Source: a bacterium (GTDB taxonomy: Bacteria; Bacillota; Clostridia; Christensenellales; Aristaeellaceae). Taken from it: DNA of 48,294 nucleotides. Within the stretch, counting starts at the first letter, position 1, and every line of letters starts with the position of its first letter. The translations under genes and the position numbers were made by a program. The notes under the pieces are model-generated. The model had not been told where the DNA came from, did no database searches, and was given only the letters and a program-made list of their open reading frames with translations. Positions 24,296 to 33,301 of this stretch are shown piece by piece. Location of the stretch: positions 1 to 48,294 of the forward strand of contig JAQXJZ010000104.1 in the NCBI GenBank assembly GCA_029009515.1, given 5' to 3'.

Positions 24296-26491
24296 ATGCT
24301 GACCTATATTACCAACGAGTGCATGCCATTGGAAAAGATGCTTGCACGCGTGAAAAAGATGGATCCGGAGGGCTGCGAGCTGGTGCGCAAGGCCTACGAG
24401 TTTGCTGAGAACGCCCACCGCGGACAGGTGCGCAAGAGCGGCGAGCCGTATTTCATGCACCCTGTTTCCGTGGCCAGCATCCTCACCGACCTGATGATTG
24501 ACGCCACCACCGTGGCGGCAGGCTTCCTGCATGACACCGTGGAGGACTGCAAGGACATCACGCTGGATACCCTGCGCGAGGAATTCGGCGATGAAGTGGC
24601 GCTGCTGGTGGACGGCGTGACCAAGCTGGACAAGCTGGATTTCACCAACCGGGAGGAGCAGAAGGCCGAAAGCCTGCGCAAGATGATTCTGGCCATGAGT
24701 AAGGACATCCGCGTGGTGGTCATCAAGCTGGCGGACAGACTTCACAACATGCGCACCCTGCGCTTTCAGGCGCCTGACAGGCAAAAGGCCATCGCTCATG
24801 AAACGCTGGATATCTACGCGCCGCTGGCGCACAGGCTTGGCATCAACTCCATCAAGTCCGAGCTGGAGGATCTGAGCTTCAAGTACATCGACCCGGAATC
24901 CTTCCACGACATTGCGCAGAAGGTGGGTCTGCGGCGCACCGAGCGTGAGGAGAACATCCGCATGGTGATCTCCGAGCTGTCGGAAAAGCTGGATGCGCAG
25001 AACATCTCCTACGAGATGGACGGCCGCCCCAAGCACCTGTACTCCATCTACAAAAAGATGAAGGGCCAGGGCAAGACCTTCGACCAGATTTACGACCTCA
25101 TCGCCGTGCGCGTGCTGGTGGACAGCGTGCAGGACTGTTACACGGTGCTTGGCATTGTGCACACGCTGTGGAACCAGATTCCCGGCCGCTTCAAGGACTA
25201 CATCAGCGTGCCCAAGGGCAACATGTACCAGAGCCTGCACACCACCGTCATCGGCGGCCGCAAGATGCCCTTCCCGTTTGAAATCCAGATCCGCACCAAG
25301 GAGATGCACCGCGTGGCCGAGTTTGGCGTGGCGGCGCACTGGCGCTACAAGGAAGGCGGCGCGGCGGGCGGCGACCTGGACAACAAGCTCTACTGGCTCA
25401 GGCAGATCCTCGACTGGCAGGGTGAAACCCGCGACTCGCAGGAGTTTATCGACTCGCTCAAAACCGACCTCTTCAGCGAAGAGGTGCTCATCTTTACGCC
25501 CAAGGGCGATATCATCAGCATGCCGCGCGGCGCTACGCCCATTGACTTTGCCTACCGCATCCACTCGGGCGTGGGCAACCAGTGCGTGGGCGCCAAGATC
25601 AACGGCCGCATCGTGCCGCTGGAATATGAGCTGGAAACCGGCGACCGCGTGGAGATCATCACCTCCTCCACGTCCAAGGGCCCCGGCGCGGACTGGCTGC
25701 GCATCGTAAAGACGCAGCAGGCCAAGTCCAAGATCCGCCAGTTCATGAAGCGCGAAATGCGCGGCGAAAACGTGCTCAAGGGCAAGGATATGGTGGAAAA
25801 GGAGGCCAAGCGCCGCGGCGTGGTGCTGGGCAGCCTCACCAAGCCCGAATACTGCGAGCCGCTGCTCAAGCGCTACGCCTTTGCCGAGATGGACGATGTC
25901 TACGGCGCGGTAGGCTATGGCGGCATCGCCAGCGCCTACGTGGTCAGCCGTCTGATGGAAGAGCAGCGCAAGGCCGAAGCGCCCGCGCTGCCCAAGGTGC
26001 AGGAGGTCAGCCACGAGGAAGCCCAGAAGCACCTTGGCAAGCCCTCCCACGGCGTGTACGTCAAGGGCGAAAGCGGCATGCTGGTGCGCTTTGCCCGCTG
26101 CTGCAACCCCGTTCCCGGCGATGAGATTGTGGGCTACATCACCCGCGGCCGCGGCGTGACCGTGCACAAGGCCGACTGCGTCAACGCCACCAATTCCGAG
26201 CAGGAGCGCATGGTGGAAGTGAGCTGGGCCGGCGGCGATCAGCTGTCCGAGTTCAACGCCTCCATCAACATCATCGCCTACGACCATGTGAGCCTGCTGG
26301 GCGAGCTGGCCCTGTGCATCGGCAACATGGACGTGCCCATCGTGGCCGTCTCCGCCAAGCGGGACGAAAAGAAAAAGACCTGCAACATTACCATGGTCAT
26401 TCAGGTCAAGAGCCGCGAACAGATGGACCGCGTGTTCACGCAGGTGCGCAAGCGCAGCGATATCATCGAAATCTACCGCGGAACCACTTAA
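24296..26491 (+). CDS. rel: Bifunctional (p)ppGpp synthetase/hydrolase Rel
   Basis: A 731-residue RelA/SpoT homologue. The HD hydrolase has H41, H55, HD 79-80 with TVEDC, and KLADRLHNMRT; the synthetase has GRPKHLYSIYKKMK and FKDYISVPKGNMYQSLHTTV; then TGS (VLIFTPKGDIISMPRGATPIDFAY), the zinc-finger-like ARCCNPVPGDEIVGYITRGRGVTVHKADC and a C-terminal ACT domain. All residues needed for both activities appear intact. ATG 24296 is preferred to GTG 24287 because GAGGTGAAGG precedes it. In related Firmicutes dtd follows directly; here a GT-C-like gene stands between them. Confidence 0.96.
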   Translation: MLTYITNECMPLEKMLARVKKMDPEGCELVRKAYEFAENAHRGQVRKSGEPYFMHPVSVASILTDLMIDATTVAAGFLHDTVEDCKDITLDTLREEFGDEVALLVDGVTKLDKLDFTNREEQKAESLRKMILAMSKDIRVVVIKLADRLHNMRTLRFQAPDRQKAIAHETLDIYAPLAHRLGINSIKSELEDLSFKYIDPESFHDIAQKVGLRRTEREENIRMVISELSEKLDAQNISYEMDGRPKHLYSIYKKMKGQGKTFDQIYDLIAVRVLVDSVQDCYTVLGIVHTLWNQIPGRFKDYISVPKGNMYQSLHTTVIGGRKMPFPFEIQIRTKEMHRVAEFGVAAHWRYKEGGAAGGDLDNKLYWLRQILDWQGETRDSQEFIDSLKTDLFSEEVLIFTPKGDIISMPRGATPIDFAYRIHSGVGNQCVGAKINGRIVPLEYELETGDRVEIITSSTSKGPGADWLRIVKTQQAKSKIRQFMKREMRGENVLKGKDMVEKEAKRRGVVLGSLTKPEYCEPLLKRYAFAEMDDVYGAVGYGGIASAYVVSRLMEEQRKAEAPALPKVQEVSHEEAQKHLGKPSHGVYVKGESGMLVRFARCCNPVPGDEIVGYITRGRGVTVHKADCVNATNSEQERMVEVSWAGGDQLSEFNASINIIAYDHVSLLGELALCIGNMDVPIVAVSAKRDEKKKTCNITMVIQVKSREQMDRVFTQVRKRSDIIEIYRGTT

Positions 26492-26503
26492 GAAGGTGGA
26501 AGA

Positions 26504-28015
26504 ATGCCCAAGAACGAACGCATCCTGCGCTTGTGCTGCCTGCTGGCAGTGCTGGTGATGAGCCCCATCATCATTTGCGAAACCAGCCCGCTCTATCAGA
26601 CGCCCAATGCGGACAACGCCATCTTCCTCTCCATGGGAAAGGCGATTGCCGATGGCCTGACGCCCTATGTGGATGTGAGCGAAAACAAAGGCCCGTTGTT
26701 CTTCCTGCTCATGGCGATCCCGCAGATGTTTCTGGACGGAACAACGGGCGTGTACCTCCTGCAGACGGCGATGCTGCTGGTCTACTGCTGGTTCATCCTG
26801 CACATGGCCAGATGGTTTGTGCCGCAGTGGAAGCATCCGCTGGTGATGCTGCTGCCGCTCATGTGGTGCGTGGCGCGCTATGGCGGGCAGAACTTCTGCG
26901 AGGAATACGACCGCTTCTTTACCCTCATCGGCATGTCGGTCATCATCCGCGCCTATGCCGGGCGCATGAAGGCAGAAAAATGGTACGCCTTTGTGCTGGG
27001 CCTGTGCACGGCTGCGGTGCTGCTCATCAAGATGAGCGATATCATCACGCTGGGCGTGACGTGCCTGTTTTATCTGCACTACGTCATCCGCATGCAGCGC
27101 AGCATCTGGAAGGAGATGCTGGGCTTTGCGCTGGGCGCGCTGGTGATCTGCGTGCCGGTGTTTGCCTATCTTGCGTCTGTGGGCGCGGTGGACGCCATGC
27201 TGCAGGAATACCTGCTCAGCAACATCACGCACGTCATCGTGGGCAAGGACGTGGGCTTCTGGGAAAGCCGCATGTACCTCATCCACACCGGATACGGCGA
27301 AGAGAGCATTCTGCCTGTGGCGATGATGGCCATCGCGATGGTGGGATGCGCCCTTTTCAAGCCCAAGGCAAAGCGTGATCATATGGAAATGTGCCTGCAT
27401 GTGTACGGCGCGGCGGTGGCGGCCTCCACGCTGCTCATTGCCTATGTGGCTTCGTCCGGCTTCAAGCAGCACCTTATGCTCGGCCAGCTGACCGAGCTGG
27501 TGGCCATCCTGCTCATCCTGCGCACCATCGCGCAGCGGCTGGAGGAGAGAAACCTGCTGGAAAAGAGCCTGAAGGGCGCCAAAGCCCTCACGGCCATCGC
27601 CTGCGCGGCCTTTGTGCTGTGCTGGGGTGTGAGCCATGCGGACGACGCCTTCATCTGGACGGATCAAACGCAGGAGTACATCGCCTACCTCAGAGAGTTT
27701 GAGGAAGATATTGCGGACAGCGAAAGCGTGTACACCATCGGCGTTACGCCGCAGTGGTACTGGCACAACGGCATCCAGCCCTGCTACCGCTACTACAACC
27801 TGCGCGGCTTCATCGAGGATCACGTGGGGGTGGATCTGGCGGAAAAGTTTGAGTACTGGCTCATCCGCAATCCCATTGAAACGTGGATCATCGCCGGAGA
27901 GATTGAGGACTACCGCGGCATCCTCAGCGATGAAACCCTCGAGTTCATGCACAGCAATTACGAATACTACAGCGAATGCAGCGAAGGCACCTTCAAGCTG
28001 CTCAGGCTGATTTAA
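26504..28015 (+). CDS. GT39-like multi-pass glycosyltransferase (GT-C fold)
   Basis: A 503-residue membrane protein with about ten helices. The N-terminal outer loop holds [31 protein letters not shown], the pattern (acidic residue D37, then Tyr-x-D and NKGP at 61-64) of ArnT/PMT-type GT-C enzymes that transfer sugars from polyprenyl phosphate. A soluble C-terminal part of about 110 residues follows the last helix. It is distinct from the two DUF6056-type copies. It starts 12 bases after rel and ends 13 bases before dtd, so it is inserted in a normally conserved gene pair; the ATG has AAGGTGG upstream. Acceptor and sugar are unknown. Confidence 0.82.
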   Translation: MPKNERILRLCCLLAVLVMSPIIICETSPLYQTPNADNAIFLSMGKAIADGLTPYVDVSENKGPLFFLLMAIPQMFLDGTTGVYLLQTAMLLVYCWFILHMARWFVPQWKHPLVMLLPLMWCVARYGGQNFCEEYDRFFTLIGMSVIIRAYAGRMKAEKWYAFVLGLCTAAVLLIKMSDIITLGVTCLFYLHYVIRMQRSIWKEMLGFALGALVICVPVFAYLASVGAVDAMLQEYLLSNITHVIVGKDVGFWESRMYLIHTGYGEESILPVAMMAIAMVGCALFKPKAKRDHMEMCLHVYGAAVAASTLLIAYVASSGFKQHLMLGQLTELVAILLILRTIAQRLEERNLLEKSLKGAKALTAIACAAFVLCWGVSHADDAFIWTDQTQEYIAYLREFEEDIADSESVYTIGVTPQWYWHNGIQPCYRYYNLRGFIEDHVGVDLAEKFEYWLIRNPIETWIIAGEIEDYRGILSDETLEFMHSNYEYYSECSEGTFKLLRLI

Positions 28016-28028
28016 GGAGAGAAAACAC

Positions 28029-28478
28029 ATGCGTGCAGTCATCCAGCGCGTAACCGAAGCCAGCGTCAAAATCGACGGCGAGATTGTGGGCCAGATTGCT
28101 CAGGGCTTTCTGGTGCTGATCGGCGTGGAGGAAGGCGACGGCGAAAACGACTTCAAATACATGGCCACCAAGATTCCCAACCTGCGCATCTTTGAGGATG
28201 AGAACGGCAAGATGAACCGCTCGCTCATGGACGTGGGCGGACAGATCCTGGCGGTGAGCCAGTTTACGCTGCTGGGCGATGCGCGCTCCAGCCGCCGCCC
28301 CAGCTTCATTGCCGCTGCCCGTCCGGAGACGGCCAACCCCATGTACGAGCGTCTGGTGGCTGCGTGGCGGGAGCAGGGCATTCATGTGGAAACCGGCCGT
28401 TTTGGCGCGGACATGAAGGTGAGCCTCATCAACGACGGCCCTGTCACCCTCATGATGGATTCCCACAAGCTGTTCTGA
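28029..28478 (+). CDS. dtd: D-aminoacyl-tRNA deacylase
   Basis: A 149-residue DTD protein that hydrolyses D-aminoacyl-tRNAs (and glycyl-tRNA(Ala)), protecting translation. The family start [21 protein letters not shown] and [11 protein letters not shown] (the Gly-Pro cross-subunit motif region) are all intact, and the length is standard. It follows the inserted GT-C-like gene by 13 bases and precedes an MBL hydrolase by 15. AAGGAGAG precedes the ATG. Confidence 0.96.
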   Translation: MRAVIQRVTEASVKIDGEIVGQIAQGFLVLIGVEEGDGENDFKYMATKIPNLRIFEDENGKMNRSLMDVGGQILAVSQFTLLGDARSSRRPSFIAAARPETANPMYERLVAAWREQGIHVETGRFGADMKVSLINDGPVTLMMDSHKLF

Positions 28479-28493
28479 TGTAAGGAGAAAGCT

Positions 28494-29108
28494 ATGCCTC
28501 GTATTTCCGTGGAGCGCGTGGTGGTGGGCGCGATGGGCGTCAACTGCTATCTGGTCACCAATCTGGAAACCAACGCCTGCTTCATCGTCGATCCCGGCGA
28601 TGAAGCGCAGCGCATCATTCAAAAAGCGGGGGAGAGAAAGCCCGAAGCGGTGGTGCTGACCCACGGCCATTTCGACCATATCGGCGCGGTGGATGAAATT
28701 TGCGCGCACTATGGCATTCCGTGCTATCTTCACGAGGCCGACGCGCCCAAGCTGCTGGATCCGGCGGGCAATGTATCCGCCATGTTCGGCATGCCGCTCA
28801 TTCAGCGCACAAAGCCCGTGACGCTTCAGGGCGGCGAAAGCATCGCCATTGCCGGCATTGAACTGCAGATTCTTCACACGCCCGGCCACAGCGAAGGCAG
28901 CATCTGCCTGAGATTGCCGGAAAATCAGGGCGTGATCACCGGCGATACGCTGTTTGCAAACGGCTATGGCCGCACGGATTTTGCCGACGGTGATATGGGA
29001 AAGCTGTGGCAGTCGCTGCGCATGCTCATGCGTCTCACACCCAAGATGATCACCTATCCCGGTCATGACGCCTTCGGCGTTACGGGCCGCGATCCTGTGG
29101 GGGAATAA
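28494..29108 (+). CDS. MBL-fold metallohydrolase (GloB/YqgX type)
   Basis: A 204-residue zinc hydrolase with the THGHFDHIGAV motif (H57, H59, D61, H62), a later HTPGHSEGS histidine and GDTLFANGYGRTDF aspartate, ending with a YPGH histidine. These are the metal ligands of glyoxalase II-like enzymes, though this group often lacks a proven substrate; thioester hydrolysis is likely. It sits between dtd and hemZ, a common Firmicutes neighbourhood. AAGGAG precedes ATG 28494. Confidence 0.93.
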   Translation: MPRISVERVVVGAMGVNCYLVTNLETNACFIVDPGDEAQRIIQKAGERKPEAVVLTHGHFDHIGAVDEICAHYGIPCYLHEADAPKLLDPAGNVSAMFGMPLIQRTKPVTLQGGESIAIAGIELQILHTPGHSEGSICLRLPENQGVITGDTLFANGYGRTDFADGDMGKLWQSLRMLMRLTPKMITYPGHDAFGVTGRDPVGE

Positions 29109-29111
29109 CGA

Positions 29112-30596
29112 ATGGAAACCATCCGCGTGGCGCTGCATGCGCCTCTGGAGAACTTTGCCAATGAATTCTGCGATGTGCTCAAGCTGTTTTTTGCGGTGGA
29201 GCATTTTTCCGTCAACCCGGAAACGGACGACGGCGAGCCCCTTGTGCAGACGTACAAGGAGTGGGACGGCACAGCGGTGTGCACCTTCGCCTTCCGCGGG
29301 CATGAGGAGAGCCGCGCGACCGCGCTGCCGGACGAAGCCGATTATCCTGGTGAGCCGGAGCGCCTGCCCATCGTGCACAAGCGCGTGGTGAAGAGGCTTT
29401 GCAAGGTGACGCTGTACGAGCTGCTCCAGAAGCTCACCGGCCACCGCCCGCCGTGGGGTTCGCTCACCGGCATCCGCCCCACGCGCCTTCTGTATGAACG
29501 GCTGGATGCGGGCCTTACGCTGGAAGAAGCGCAGGCCTATGTGGAAACGGCCTTTGACGTGAGCCGCGAAAAGGCGGATCTTCTGCGCCGCATTGTCATC
29601 GAGCAGCAGCAGCTGCCGCAGCCCTCTGTGGAAGAGGCGGATGTGTACGTCTCCATTCCCTTCTGCCGCACGCGCTGCGCCTACTGCTCCTTCCCGGGCG
29701 AGGCTGTGGGCAAGGGAAAACTCATTCCGCCCTATCTGGACGCGCTGATGTGGGAGATGGAACAGGGCGCAAAGCTGATGCAGCAGAGCAACCTGCGCCT
29801 GCGCGCGCTGTACGTGGGCGGCGGCACGCCCTCTGCGCTGAACGAGGAGCAGTTTGAGCGCCTCATGCGGCACACCATGCGCCTGTTCCCCGGTGCGCGC
29901 GAGTACACCGTGGAGGCCGGACGGCCGGATACCATCACCAGAGGAAAGCTGCAGACGCTCAAGGATCTGGGCGTGGGGCGCATCAGCATCAACCCGCAGA
30001 CCATGAACGACGAAACCCTGCGCGTCATTGGCCGCGATCACACCGCGCAGCAGGCGGAGGAAGCCTTCCTGCTGGCGCGCGAGATGGGATTTGACGACAT
30101 CAACATGGACGTCATCGCCGGTCTGCCGGGTGAAAACGCCGATCATTTTGCCCACACCATGGACCGCATCCGCGCCCTGAAGCCGGACAGCCTCACGGTG
30201 CACACGCTGGCCATCAAGCGTTCCAGCCGCCTCAATCTGGAAAAGACGCCTCTTCCGGAGGGCAGCATTGCCGCCGATATGGTGCGCATGGGTGAGGAAA
30301 CCGCGCTGGCGCTGGGTCTGGAGCCCTACTACCTCTACCGTCAGAAGTACATGGCCGGTCAGCAGCAGAACGTCGGCTTCGCCCGTCCCGGCAAGGCCTG
30401 CCTGTACAACATCGATATCATGGAGGAGACCACCTCCATCCTGGCCATGGGCGCTGGCGCCATCAGCAAGCGCGTCTTTCCGGATCGCGAGCTGCGCATC
30501 GAGCGCGCGCCCAACGTGACCAATGTATCCGTCTATATTGACCGCGTCGAAGAGATGGCGCGGCGTAAGGAAGAATTGTTTTCTGCACAAAGGTAA
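29112..30596 (+). CDS. hemZ: Coproporphyrinogen III oxidase-like radical SAM protein HemZ
   Basis: A 494-residue radical SAM protein with the 4Fe-4S motif C185-x3-C189-x2-C192 (FCRTRCAYCSF), GGGTPSAL for SAM binding, and DINMDVIAGLPGE, which matches HemN/HemZ proteins. About 170 residues precede the radical SAM core, as in HemZ. The proposed reaction is oxygen-independent oxidative decarboxylation of coproporphyrinogen, but the group is not uniformly proven to do this and may act in other heme-related or methyltransferase roles. It starts 3 bases after the MBL gene stop, so the two are coupled. Confidence 0.92.
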   Translation: METIRVALHAPLENFANEFCDVLKLFFAVEHFSVNPETDDGEPLVQTYKEWDGTAVCTFAFRGHEESRATALPDEADYPGEPERLPIVHKRVVKRLCKVTLYELLQKLTGHRPPWGSLTGIRPTRLLYERLDAGLTLEEAQAYVETAFDVSREKADLLRRIVIEQQQLPQPSVEEADVYVSIPFCRTRCAYCSFPGEAVGKGKLIPPYLDALMWEMEQGAKLMQQSNLRLRALYVGGGTPSALNEEQFERLMRHTMRLFPGAREYTVEAGRPDTITRGKLQTLKDLGVGRISINPQTMNDETLRVIGRDHTAQQAEEAFLLAREMGFDDINMDVIAGLPGENADHFAHTMDRIRALKPDSLTVHTLAIKRSSRLNLEKTPLPEGSIAADMVRMGEETALALGLEPYYLYRQKYMAGQQQNVGFARPGKACLYNIDIMEETTSILAMGAGAISKRVFPDRELRIERAPNVTNVSVYIDRVEEMARRKEELFSAQR

Positions 30597-30608
30597 GGAG
30601 GAGCACGC

Positions 30609-32102
30609 ATGAAGTATCTCGTAGCACTGGATCAGGGCACCACGTCCAGCCGCGCCATCGTGTTTGACATGAACGGCCGCACGCTGGCATCCCACGCCAT
30701 CGAGTTCAAGCAGCACTACCCCCAGCCCGGCTGGGTGGAGCACGACCCGGACGACATCCTCAACACCCAGGTGGAATCGCTGCGCAAGGCGGTGGAGCTG
30801 AGCGGTGTGGACGTGTGCGATATCGCGGCCATCGGCATCACCAATCAGCGCGAAACCACCCTTCTGTGGGAAAAGAGCACCGGCCGCTGCGTGCACAACG
30901 CCATCGTATGGCAGTGCCGCCGCACCGCGCCCTATGTGGAAAAACTGGTGGCGGACGGCCACAGCGATCTCATCCGCAAAAAGACCGGCCTTGTGCCTGA
31001 CGCCTATTTCAGCGGCACGAAGCTGGCTTATCTGCTGGACACCCTCAACCTGCACGAGAAGGCCGAGAAGGGCGAGCTGTGCTTTGGCACGGTGGATACC
31101 TTCCTGGCATGGAACCTGGTGGAAGGCCGTCCTCATGTGACCGACGCCACCAACGCCGGCCGCACCATGCTTTTCAACCTGCACACCCAGCAGTGGGACG
31201 ACGAGCTGCTCCAGATGCTCAACATCCCCGCTGCCGTTCTGCCCGAAGTGGTCGATACCGCCCACGTCATCGGCAATCTCCGCCCTGAGATTCTCGGCCG
31301 TCCCATTCCCGTGGCTGCCATGGCCGGTGACCAGCATGCGTCCCTGTTCGGTCAGGCCTGCTTTGAGCCCGGCATGGTCAAGAACACCTACGGCACCGGC
31401 TGCTTCATGCTCATGAACACCGGCAATGTGCCTGTGGAAAGCCAGAACGGCCTGCTCACCACCATGGCGTGGAGGATCAACGGCCAGCCCACCTACGCGC
31501 TGGAAGGCAGCGTATTCATGGGCGGCGCTACCGTGCAGTGGCTGCGCGATGAAATGCACCTCATTTCTTCTTCTGCCGAGAGCGAGCAGATTGCCGAGAG
31601 CATTCCGGACACCGCCGGCGTGTACGTGGTGCCTGCCTTCACCGGCCTTGGCGCGCCTTACTGGGATATGTACAGTCGCGGCACCATCGTGGGTCTCACC
31701 CGCGGCGCGGGCCGTGCGCACATCGTGCGCGCTGCGCTGGAAGCCATCTGCTATCAGAGCTATGACCTGTTCAAGGCCATGGTGGCGGATCGCGGCGGCC
31801 GCATGCCCAAGCAGCTCAGCGTGGACGGCGGCGCCAGCGCCAACGGCTTTATGATGCAGTTCCAGTCCGACATTCTGGGCGTGCCCGTCGTGCGTCCCGT
31901 CGTGCTGGAAACCACCGCCCTGGGCGCGGCGCTGCTGGCCGGCATCGGCGTGGGCCTCTACGCCAGCAAGGAGGAAGCCGCCTCCATGGTCACCCCGGAC
32001 CTCATCTTCCATCCCAAGATGAACTCCAAGGATTGCGAAGCCGCCCTCCACGGCTGGCACCGCGCTGTGGAACGCAGCCTCGGCTGGGTGGAGGTTAAGT
32101 AA
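30609..32102 (+). CDS. glpK: Glycerol kinase
   Basis: A 497-residue FGGY kinase that phosphorylates glycerol with ATP to sn-glycerol 3-phosphate. DQGTTSSR binds ATP phosphates, GITNQRETT and WQCRRT belong to the glycerol site, and GGATVQWLRDE and TGLGAPYWDMYSRG are conserved GlpK stretches. Full length for the family. AAGGAGG precedes the ATG 12 bases after hemZ. No glpF or glpD is visible, so it may feed phospholipid or teichoic acid synthesis as well as glycerol use. Confidence 0.97.
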   Translation: MKYLVALDQGTTSSRAIVFDMNGRTLASHAIEFKQHYPQPGWVEHDPDDILNTQVESLRKAVELSGVDVCDIAAIGITNQRETTLLWEKSTGRCVHNAIVWQCRRTAPYVEKLVADGHSDLIRKKTGLVPDAYFSGTKLAYLLDTLNLHEKAEKGELCFGTVDTFLAWNLVEGRPHVTDATNAGRTMLFNLHTQQWDDELLQMLNIPAAVLPEVVDTAHVIGNLRPEILGRPIPVAAMAGDQHASLFGQACFEPGMVKNTYGTGCFMLMNTGNVPVESQNGLLTTMAWRINGQPTYALEGSVFMGGATVQWLRDEMHLISSSAESEQIAESIPDTAGVYVVPAFTGLGAPYWDMYSRGTIVGLTRGAGRAHIVRAALEAICYQSYDLFKAMVADRGGRMPKQLSVDGGASANGFMMQFQSDILGVPVVRPVVLETTALGAALLAGIGVGLYASKEEAASMVTPDLIFHPKMNSKDCEAALHGWHRAVERSLGWVEVK

Positions 32103-32115
32103 CGGGGAGGGGACG

Positions 32116-32193
32116 GCAGGGGCGCCGCCCCTGCACCCTGCTTAAGGGCTTCGCCCTTAAGAATCCCGTGGGTTGCGGCCATTTTATGGCCGC
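32116..32193. repeat. Three-hairpin intergenic repeat, copy 2
   Basis: GCAGGGGC-GCC-GCCCCTGC (32116-32134), CTTAAGGGC-TTC-GCCCTTAAG (32141-32161), linker AATCCCG and GCGGCCAT-TTT-ATGGCCGC (32175-32193). The order is the reverse of copy 1, so it lies in opposite orientation. It sits 14 bases after the glpK stop and probably also ends that transcript. Confidence 0.85.
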
Positions 32194-32242
32194 AATAGGT
32201 ATTGAACAGCACAAAAGGGTGCATACTCATGATGAGGTGAAA

Positions 32243-32677
32243 ATGATGAGCATGTTACCCGAAATGGAACTTTTGCAATACGTGTACAAGACGGCGGATA
32301 TGGGCTGCGAAGGCATTCATGCGGTGGAGGACCGTGCCGAAGAAAAGCTGCGCACGGAGCTTTCGCGCGAGCTGGGCGAGTACGAGAACATTCGCTCCCA
32401 GGCGGATGTCCTCATCCGCGAAAAGGGCGATGAACCCGCCGGTGCAGGCATGATGGCCAAGTGGTCGGCGGATCTGATGAGCGCCGGTCAGCTGGCGATG
32501 GATGATTCCCGCAGCCGTATTGCCGAGATGATGATCCAGGGCACCACCATGGGCATTGTCAAAACCATCCGCCATCTGCGCGATTACGAAGGCCACGACA
32601 AGCCTGTGCGGGAGCTGACGCAGAAGCTGCTGGACACGCAGGAGAGCAACGTGGAAAAAATGAAGGACTTCCTGTAA
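32243..32677 (+). CDS. Small helical protein, possibly ferritin-like fold, unknown function
   Basis: A 144-residue, almost all-helical protein with no signal peptide or hydrophobic helix. The pattern of four amphipathic segments with acidic residues and a final DYEGHDKPVRELTQKLLDTQESNVEKMKDFL resembles small ferritin-like bundles (such as DUF2383-type), but no metal-site residues can be assigned safely. ATG 32243 (or 32246) has GATGAGGTGA just upstream; an earlier in-frame ATG at 32168 starts in the repeat element and lacks a ribosome site. The stop codon lies in the loop of a terminator. Confidence 0.7.
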   Translation: MMSMLPEMELLQYVYKTADMGCEGIHAVEDRAEEKLRTELSRELGEYENIRSQADVLIREKGDEPAGAGMMAKWSADLMSAGQLAMDDSRSRIAEMMIQGTTMGIVKTIRHLRDYEGHDKPVRELTQKLLDTQESNVEKMKDFL

Positions 32678-32694
32678 TCAGGAAGTCCTTTTCT
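32663..32694 (+). terminator. Terminator containing the stop codon of the helical protein gene
   Basis: AAGGACTTCCTG (32663-32674) pairs perfectly with CAGGAAGTCCTT (32679-32690); the loop TAAT contains the stop codon TAA. A T-rich tract follows. Confidence 0.85.
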
Positions 32695-32748
32695 TGATGA
32701 TTTGCGTCGCTTTGACAAAAAAAGTTCGGATCATTCCGTTGGGAACGG

Positions 32749-32778
32749 TTGCCAGTACAACATCACATGTGATATAAT
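32749..32778 (+). promoter_or_regulatory. Promoter of the small membrane protein gene
   Basis: TTGCCA (32749-32754), 18-base spacer, TATAAT (32773-32778), about 35 bases before the ATG at 32813. Confidence 0.68.
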
Positions 32779-32781
32779 ACA

Positions 32782-32799
32782 CCATCAATATGTTGATGG
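32782..32799 (+). promoter_or_regulatory. Palindrome at the transcription start
   Basis: CCATCAA-TATG-TTGATGG is a perfect 7-bp inverted repeat placed at the expected +1. It could be an operator or a 5' mRNA hairpin overlapping the poor ribosome site GATGGGAAG. Confidence 0.45.
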
Positions 32800-32812
32800 G
32801 AAGTGGCTGCGC

Positions 32813-33301
32813 ATGCAGACCGTTCTGCCGATCCTGCTGGCCGGTTGCCTGGCTGGCGCTGTGATCGTGTATTTTTACCGGGATCATATCCGCGAAAAGA
32901 AGCTGAGGCTGCGCGTGCAGAAGCTGTATGCATCCCAGCTGTTTGAGGATATGACCCCCATGCTCCTTTACGCGCGCAAGCGCCCGGTGGAGCAGCTGGT
33001 GGTGGACAAGACCGGCGTTCTGCTCAAGGAACTGCACACAGGTCAGGAGTCCGCCTTCCTCATGCGTCCCAACGGCTACAGCTATCTCACGCCTGATCAG
33101 CAGGAGGCCATGCGCACGGTGCTGGAGGAGTGCATCCCCAAAATCTGCGATGCGGCCAACTACCATGTGCTGCGCAAGCGCATCGTATTGCTCAACGGCG
33201 ATATCGAGTATGCCTACCAGTACACCATGACCAACGCTTACAAAGCCCGCCTGTCCCGCGCCGTGTATTACGACGGCACGCTCCAGCCCCGTTCATGGTA
33301 A
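32813..33301 (+). CDS. Small single-pass membrane protein, unknown function
   Basis: A 162-residue protein with an N-terminal hydrophobic helix (VLPILLAGCLAGAVIVYFY, residues 4-22) followed by a basic stop and a soluble domain of mixed helix and strand, mostly charged. I recognise no family. The topology suggests an anchored cytoplasmic domain. ATG 32813 is the first good start after the promoter and palindrome; the site before it is weak. Its last 9 bases overlap recO, which runs the other way. Confidence 0.68.
   Translation: MQTVLPILLAGCLAGAVIVYFYRDHIREKKLRLRVQKLYASQLFEDMTPMLLYARKRPVEQLVVDKTGVLLKELHTGQESAFLMRPNGYSYLTPDQQEAMRTVLEECIPKICDAANYHVLRKRIVLLNGDIEYAYQYTMTNAYKARLSRAVYYDGTLQPRSW

Noticed and set aside
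24245-32060. Very long open frames on the minus strand opposite rel, the GT-C-like gene, hemZ and glpK
   Set aside because: They are antisense to well-supported genes, have His/Ala/Gly/Val-rich translations without any domain, and arise from GC-biased codon positions.
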